A stretch of 64,000 bases of DNA, from NCBI RefSeq assembly GCF_026230105.1, contig NC_079476.1, positions 41,716,559 through 41,780,558 on the forward strand, in the 5' to 3' direction. This document shows, piece by piece, positions 59,811 through 64,000 of the stretch (its first letter is position 1; each line of letters opens with the position of its first letter). Made by a program: the position numbers and the translations under genes. The notes below the pieces were generated by a model. That model was not told the origin of the DNA. It did no database searches and saw nothing but the letters and a program-made list of their open reading frames with translations. This DNA is from Diorhabda sublineata. Lineage: Eukaryota > Arthropoda > Insecta > Coleoptera > Chrysomelidae.

Positions 59811-61089
59811 ATATCAAAAAGTCTAGAAGATGAGAAATTTGAGAAAATTATTGATGTTTCGATATATTTCATATCTATCTATATTGAAATTTATTTTGAT
59901 GTAGACCGAAATATATAGAATCAATATTTTTATCCAAAATATCATTTATTGGTTTTTAGATATATCTTATTTCAAAGCTACTTTTTTTTGGCTTTGGGGT
60001 TTTCAAAATTGCTATACCGTAGATCATCAAAAGCTTAAAGACCAAAGTTCAAAGATCTTTTTCCACCGATTCCTTTTTTGCAATTTGGAATTATGTGTCT
60101 TCCTGCTTAAGATTTTGGTACATATTGTTTATGTAACAGCACATTTTATTCTTGAGTAAGTCAACGATTTCTGCATTTCAAGAGGTTCCCAAGAAATTGG
60201 CTTCACCTGGAACCTAATTTTGAATAAGGTTCTTTGTTATTAGAGAACTTAAATTACATCATTAGTTTCAGCTGAAGACTTTAAACCTTCAGCTATATTT
60301 ACCTCGTAAAAGACTTGCAACTCGATTTTACCACTTCTTTGACTTTAATCTAGGAGATTGGCCAGTCTTAGACAAGTTTAGTTCACTCTGGTAACCATTG
60401 TAGGTTAATTATTTATTTGTTGTAGCCTTCCAATTGATTTGAATTCTTTAGATAAACATAAACACAACACGTACATCCATTAAGGAATCGTTACAGAGCC
60501 CAATTGAATCGAATTATGAGGTTCCAATATCGATAAAAATCTTATGAAATAATAATACATACCCCAATTTTTTACCTTAGCTAACTTATTATTGATTCAT
60601 AAGTCTAATATCCAGCGATCATCTGCTTTTTTTCTCTTGACTCAGCGATGTTATTTTCGTATTAAAAATTCAGCGCGAGTTAACCGAACATTCGTCACTC
60701 AACATAACAGTTTTTATAAGGAAATGTTTATGTACCATTACAATGGTTCCCGACTTTTCCCCCGTGCCATCGAAGCCGGAGCTTTTTCGTTTAAATTATG
60801 CAAGAGTTTGATTTTGAACGAAATTTATTTCGTGTAGGGAATCGACAAAGAATCCATATCGTATACAGCGTGTTTGGAAATCCGTGTTTTTTATTAGTTT
60901 GACGATGATCTTCAGTGTAAAAGTGTACGTGATATTGAACGAGCTAATACGTTTTGAAAATTTCTATATTCGCTACAATCTTCTAAGCTTCAAGACGATC
61001 CTTAACGGAAAAAAGACTGAAACATGATATACAAGAATTTATGATTTTTATCACTTTTTTGTGCGCTATTTCTTCCGTGATATTTATTT

Positions 61090-61425
61090 CTTCTTCTTCC
61101 TCTTTCAATAGGACCAGGTCCTGTTCAATCCTGTACGTTTGGCCCTTCTTCTGGATCTTCCCGAGAAGCTGAACTCCAGCTGTCGTACCATCTCTTTGGT
61201 GGTCTGCCTACAGGTCTGCGTGTGTTCGGTCTCTGAGTTTTAGCCCATCTGTCTTCTGGCATTCTTTCTACGTGAATCTTTTTCGTACCCTGATCCATTT
61301 CACCACATCCTGTACGCCCAATTCTTCTCTTACATAATCAATCCTTATTCGGTCCCTGAGGGTGGCTGCCTTGATGGTTCGTAGTATTTTCATCTCTGTA
61401 GTTCTCATTATTCTTTTTGTTGTTG
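61090..61425 (-). pseudogene. Non-LTR retrotransposon C-terminal tail (RTE/BovB-like)
   Basis: Minus strand reads MRTTEMKILRTIKAATLRDR, IRIDYVREELGVQDVVKWIR and, in shifted frames, KECQKTDGLKLRD, ADHQRDGTTAGVQLL. It corresponds to the tail RxxEMKxLRxIxxxTRxDRIRNxxIRxxLxVxxxxxxI...RRPxGRPxxRW behind the reverse transcriptase of RTE-type LINEs. Confidence 0.7.
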
Positions 61426-61646
61426 ATATTTATTTCTACACGTTTAATATTTCTTATTGAGCAGTTATCAATGATTCACCCCCTCACGGATTCTGCACTA
61501 AAGTTTAAAATTAATTTTATGGTCAAGTTCAGCAAAACCTATCAATGACGCTGCTCATGAGAATTAATAGTTCTAGAATGAATGCAAACTATGGTTCTTT
61601 CCTGTTACGATAAATTCTCATATTTTAAGAAAATCAATATTTTCAG

Positions 61647-61867
61647 AAAACCACCGAACGCAGTCTCAGTACGAGAGACATCGTGTAACAAAATTAGTTT
61701 TATTCGAATTCGTCAATAACTTCATGTCCCTTTTCTACATCGCCTTCATCACTAAGGACATGGAGATGCTGAGAAGTCAATTACAAACTATGCTCATTGT
61801 CAATCAAACCATCAACCATTTCCAAGAAACCGTACAACCACTAGCAATAAAATACTACATGATGAAG
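61647..61867 (+). CDS. Ano10: Anoctamin-10-like exon, span 5 core
   Basis: Acceptor AATATTTTCAG, donor GTAATA, enters in phase 1 and leaves in phase 0. The codon across the junction gives Glu and continues as ENHRTQSQYERH, the hallmark E-N-H/Y-R-T segment, followed by VLFEFVNNFMSLFYIAFI, the most conserved anoctamin membrane motif, then an amphipathic stretch. Confidence 0.94.
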
Positions 61868-61929
61868 GTAATAATTTGAAGCTTCACTTTTTCTTCAAAC
61901 ATCATGTGTCAAAATCATATTTATTTCAG

Positions 61930-62310
61930 GTTAACAATTTAAAAATCAGCAATATTATTCCGAATAAAGTTGATTTCAAAGCGCCAAAGGCATGTCGAGA
62001 AGATAAAACTATTACAGCAAAGGAAAACCTACTTTCCAATATAATAATGCCTGAAATACCCGAAGAAGATTCAAGAATCAAACAAGCGATCGACGAAAGC
62101 GATATGGATATCTACGAAGGCACTTACGATGATTATTTAGAACTCTTCATACAATTCGGATTTGTCTTTTTGTTTTCGTCGGTTTATCCTTTAGCTGCCC
62201 TTTGGGCATTACTGAATAATGTGATCGAAATACGAGCAGACGCTTTTAAATTTTGTAAAATATTTCAAAGACCTACGTGTAGAAGAGTTAAAGATATTGG
62301 TGCATGGCAG
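61930..62310 (+). CDS. Ano10: Anoctamin-10-like exon, spans 6-7 with acidic residues
   Basis: Acceptor TTTATTTCAG, donor GTTAGT, phase 0 both sides, 127 codons. It has a variable charged loop, then GTYDDYLELFIQFGFVFLFS and VYPLAALWALLNNVIEIRAD, the best-known anoctamin signature. In calcium-regulated members acidic residues in this region bind calcium; the Glu of NNVIEIRAD is present. It ends in FCKIFQRPTCRRVKDIGAWQ, again typical of ANO10. Confidence 0.95.
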
Positions 62311-62363
62311 GTTAGTAGATATTTACAATAGATATCGAATTTCTTAATTTTCTTTTATTGCAG

Positions 62364-62612
62364 AGATCTTTCGAAATGATTGGCGCTCTTTCTATACTCA
62401 CCAACTGTGGTTTGTTATACCTCAGTCCTCCTATTAGGCAATCTGCGCCTAGTTTCAGCGATATCGAATGGTTGTTGCTGTTCATATTCCTCGAACACTT
62501 TTTATTGGGTATACGGTTTCTTCTGCATATTGCCATATCAGATAAACCCGAATGGGTGCGGGTAGCTTTAGCCAAGAGGAGCTACGAGTCTAAACAAGCG
62601 TTAAAATTTGAG
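62364..62612 (+). CDS. Ano10: Anoctamin-10-like exon, last membrane spans (gene continues past window)
   Basis: Acceptor TTTTATTGCAG, consensus donor GTAAGT at 62613, phase 0, 83 codons. It codes for two hydrophobic parts (MIGALSILTNCGLLYLS and WLLLFIFLEHFLLGIRFLLH), then IAISDKPEWVRVALAKRSYE, matching the DKP...LA...E ending of ANO10. Vertebrate ANO10 has only about 20-30 residues more. I see no convincing last exon in the remaining 1.4 kb, so it is probably outside the window. Confidence 0.92.
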
Positions 62613-64000
62613 GTAAGTCTAATTGAATATATCTCATTAATAAAGTGTATGATATAAGACAATTCAATTGGTCTTTCGAAAAGAAAATCATTTCACGAAC
62701 GAGTTAACATTTTGATCCGGCTCGAAGGACCATAAAATGGATATAAAATATAATAAAATGGAGCGTGACACTTGTTCTGCGTCTCCCATTGAACAAAACT
62801 CACGCTTGCGCTTGCGCTATTGAAATTCCTCCGTAATAATAGTTGAGTTCGTAAAGTTTGATAAAACAATATCACGATCAGATGAATATGAATGAATTTC
62901 CGCCTCGAATATCCATTTTTGAAAGAGGCTAATACACATTATATGCGATCAAAAAATTATCAAACGTCGATTTATTCTCGAATTTTTTAATATTCTGGTT
63001 GGATATAATAGAATTTTGATACACTTTTGCTAGAGGATAAAGGGAAATAACCTTCCAAATGATAAATTAGGGTCGTAACGAATATCGACAGGATGACGTT
63101 TTTACATTGGAACCCTTCTCGATTCGAAAACAAGTTCGAGATGATTCACGAAATGTAGGAAACATTTACTGTTTACGTGTGATGTATGTCGAGAAACCAA
63201 AAAATTCCATTGCATTTAAAATGAATCGAATGAAACGATTTGGAATCGCATCTATTATATAGCCGAGCAATCGATAAATAATCGATTATAATCTTTCACT
63301 TCACGACGCTGATATAATCGATTATTTTCGAAACGAATGTGTACAGAAAATAAAATGAAATATTGACTAAAAACTGTCGAATACGACATTTTGTGTTGTG
63401 GAATGAACTGAACACCAAATAAAAAAACGTGAATTATTGATAAATGTATAGAAAATGTTAGTAGTCGTAATGAGCGAGTAAAAAGTGAGCGAGACAGCAA
63501 ATTATTTTGACTTAAAATATGGGGAAAAACTAATTCAACATTATGTTAATGCCTGAAAATCCCTGTATGAGGTATCAGATATGTGGAAAGTGATATTAAC
63601 ATAGTTTTTTCTCTTATTTTGAGACAAAATAATTTGCTGTCTCGCTCACTTTTTACACAAGATTGTCGGCTATCTCGCTCATTACGACTACTAACATTTT
63701 TTGTACATTTATCAATAATTCAAACGTGTTTAAAAAACGCGTTTTTTGAGAAATCCTTTAGCGCAAAAATAAAATGAAAAATAATACAGAAAACGTCTCA
63801 TGACATTTTTAAACTTGATTTGTAATCAATAGATCTGAGTCTGATTCGCAGACTAGGGAATCAGTCCTCTTTGTGGGACTTTTTATTATTTCTTTCTTTT
63901 TTTCCTCTCTGGCCTAAAATCAAAACGTTTTATCAAAAAAAAAATATTGAGAAAAATTAAATTATTTAAAGTTCGATATTTACGAAAGAGAATTATAAAT
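62613..64000 (+). other. Start of the last visible anoctamin intron
   Basis: Begins with GTAAGT. No closing acceptor with a fitting C-terminal exon was found. It contains the hairpin element below. From 63.83 kb on, the text CTGAGTCTGATTCGCAGACT is a small inverted repeat. Confidence 0.6.
63427..63728. repeat. Hairpin element with inverted arms of about 95-115 bases
   Basis: Left arm 63427-63520 (ACGTGAATTATTGATAAATG ... GAGCGAGACAGCAAATTATT) and right arm 63612-63728 are inverted copies. The right arm carries about 20 extra bases (near 63658-63677). The loop is about 90 bases. No coding sequence; two open frames here only reflect the arms. Confidence 0.75.

Larger units (their letters stand above)
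58849..61646 (+). other. Anoctamin intron, 2.8 kb
   Basis: Holds the Penelope hairpin and a LINE tail; 59.83-61.08 kb shows no gene. Confidence 0.75.

Noticed and set aside
63255..63777. Frames with repeated SLFTRSLRLLTF text on both strands
   Set aside because: They reflect the arms of the hairpin element at 63.4-63.7 kb.
63830..63880. tRNA or tRNA-derived SINE
   Set aside because: Contains a small inverted repeat, but no cloverleaf with matching A and B boxes could be drawn.
1..64000. CRISPR arrays, operons, ribosome binding sites
   Set aside because: The window is eukaryotic with spliced genes; no regularly spaced repeat array was seen.

Overview
The window looks like nuclear DNA of an insect. 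It is visibly AT-rich. It holds one complete single-copy gene of an insect-expanded family (an EcKinase/CHK-like kinase), most of a spliced anoctamin gene with long introns, insect-type telomere-like TTAGG/AACCT tracts, and many decayed insect transposons (mariner, Tc1-like, Tigger/pogo, jockey-like and other non-LTR retrotransposons, Penelope-like elements). No rRNA or convincing tRNA gene was seen. The order cannot be fixed from the sequence; a beetle or similar holometabolous insect is only a guess.

Layout. From 1 to 5 kb there is mostly unexplained AT-rich DNA, with one degenerate tandem repeat that still looks coding (1.85-2.4 kb) and a Penelope-type terminal motif (1.5-1.6 kb). At 5.0-6.3 kb on the minus strand lies an intact EcKinase-like gene. 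From 6.4 to 34 kb there is a long gene-poor stretch filled with TE relics: mariner pieces (7.5-8.1, 18.7-19.2, 29.7-30.0, 31.6 kb), non-LTR retrotransposon pieces (10.4, 11.4, 12.3-12.9, 15.1-15.6, 26.2-26.5, 27.6 kb), two long-inverted-repeat elements that share termini and carry telomere-like arrays (12.92-13.78 and 22.72-23.38 kb), and a non-autonomous Tigger element with perfect ends (33.3-34.1 kb). At 35.5-35.9 kb, minus strand, two short exons join in frame into a previously unlisted 82-residue single-pass membrane protein.

From 40.1 kb to beyond the right edge the plus strand carries an anoctamin-10-type gene. I place ten coding exons with GT/AG borders and compatible phases (40.1, 43.4, 43.7, 44.0, 49.8, 57.9, 58.6, 61.6, 61.9 and 62.4 kb). 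The extreme C-terminus is missing and probably lies outside the window. Its introns host a mariner with terminal repeats (46.3 and 57.1 kb), another decayed mariner (52.9 kb), a jockey-type retrotransposon (47.5-48.6 kb, minus), a DDE_3 transposase relic (55.1-55.8 kb, minus), a Penelope-like GIY-YIG fragment held in the loop of a long hairpin (59.0-59.8 kb), a LINE 3' end (61.1-61.4 kb, minus) and a hairpin element in the last visible intron (63.4-63.7 kb).

The cellular genes are not an operon and show no shared pathway: a small-molecule kinase, an unknown small membrane protein and a membrane scramblase/channel-type protein. The most interesting points are the hidden 82-residue membrane protein, the acidic N-terminal exon added to the anoctamin, the paired inverted-repeat elements with telomere-like arrays, and the Penelope-type hairpins with hammerhead-like cores.
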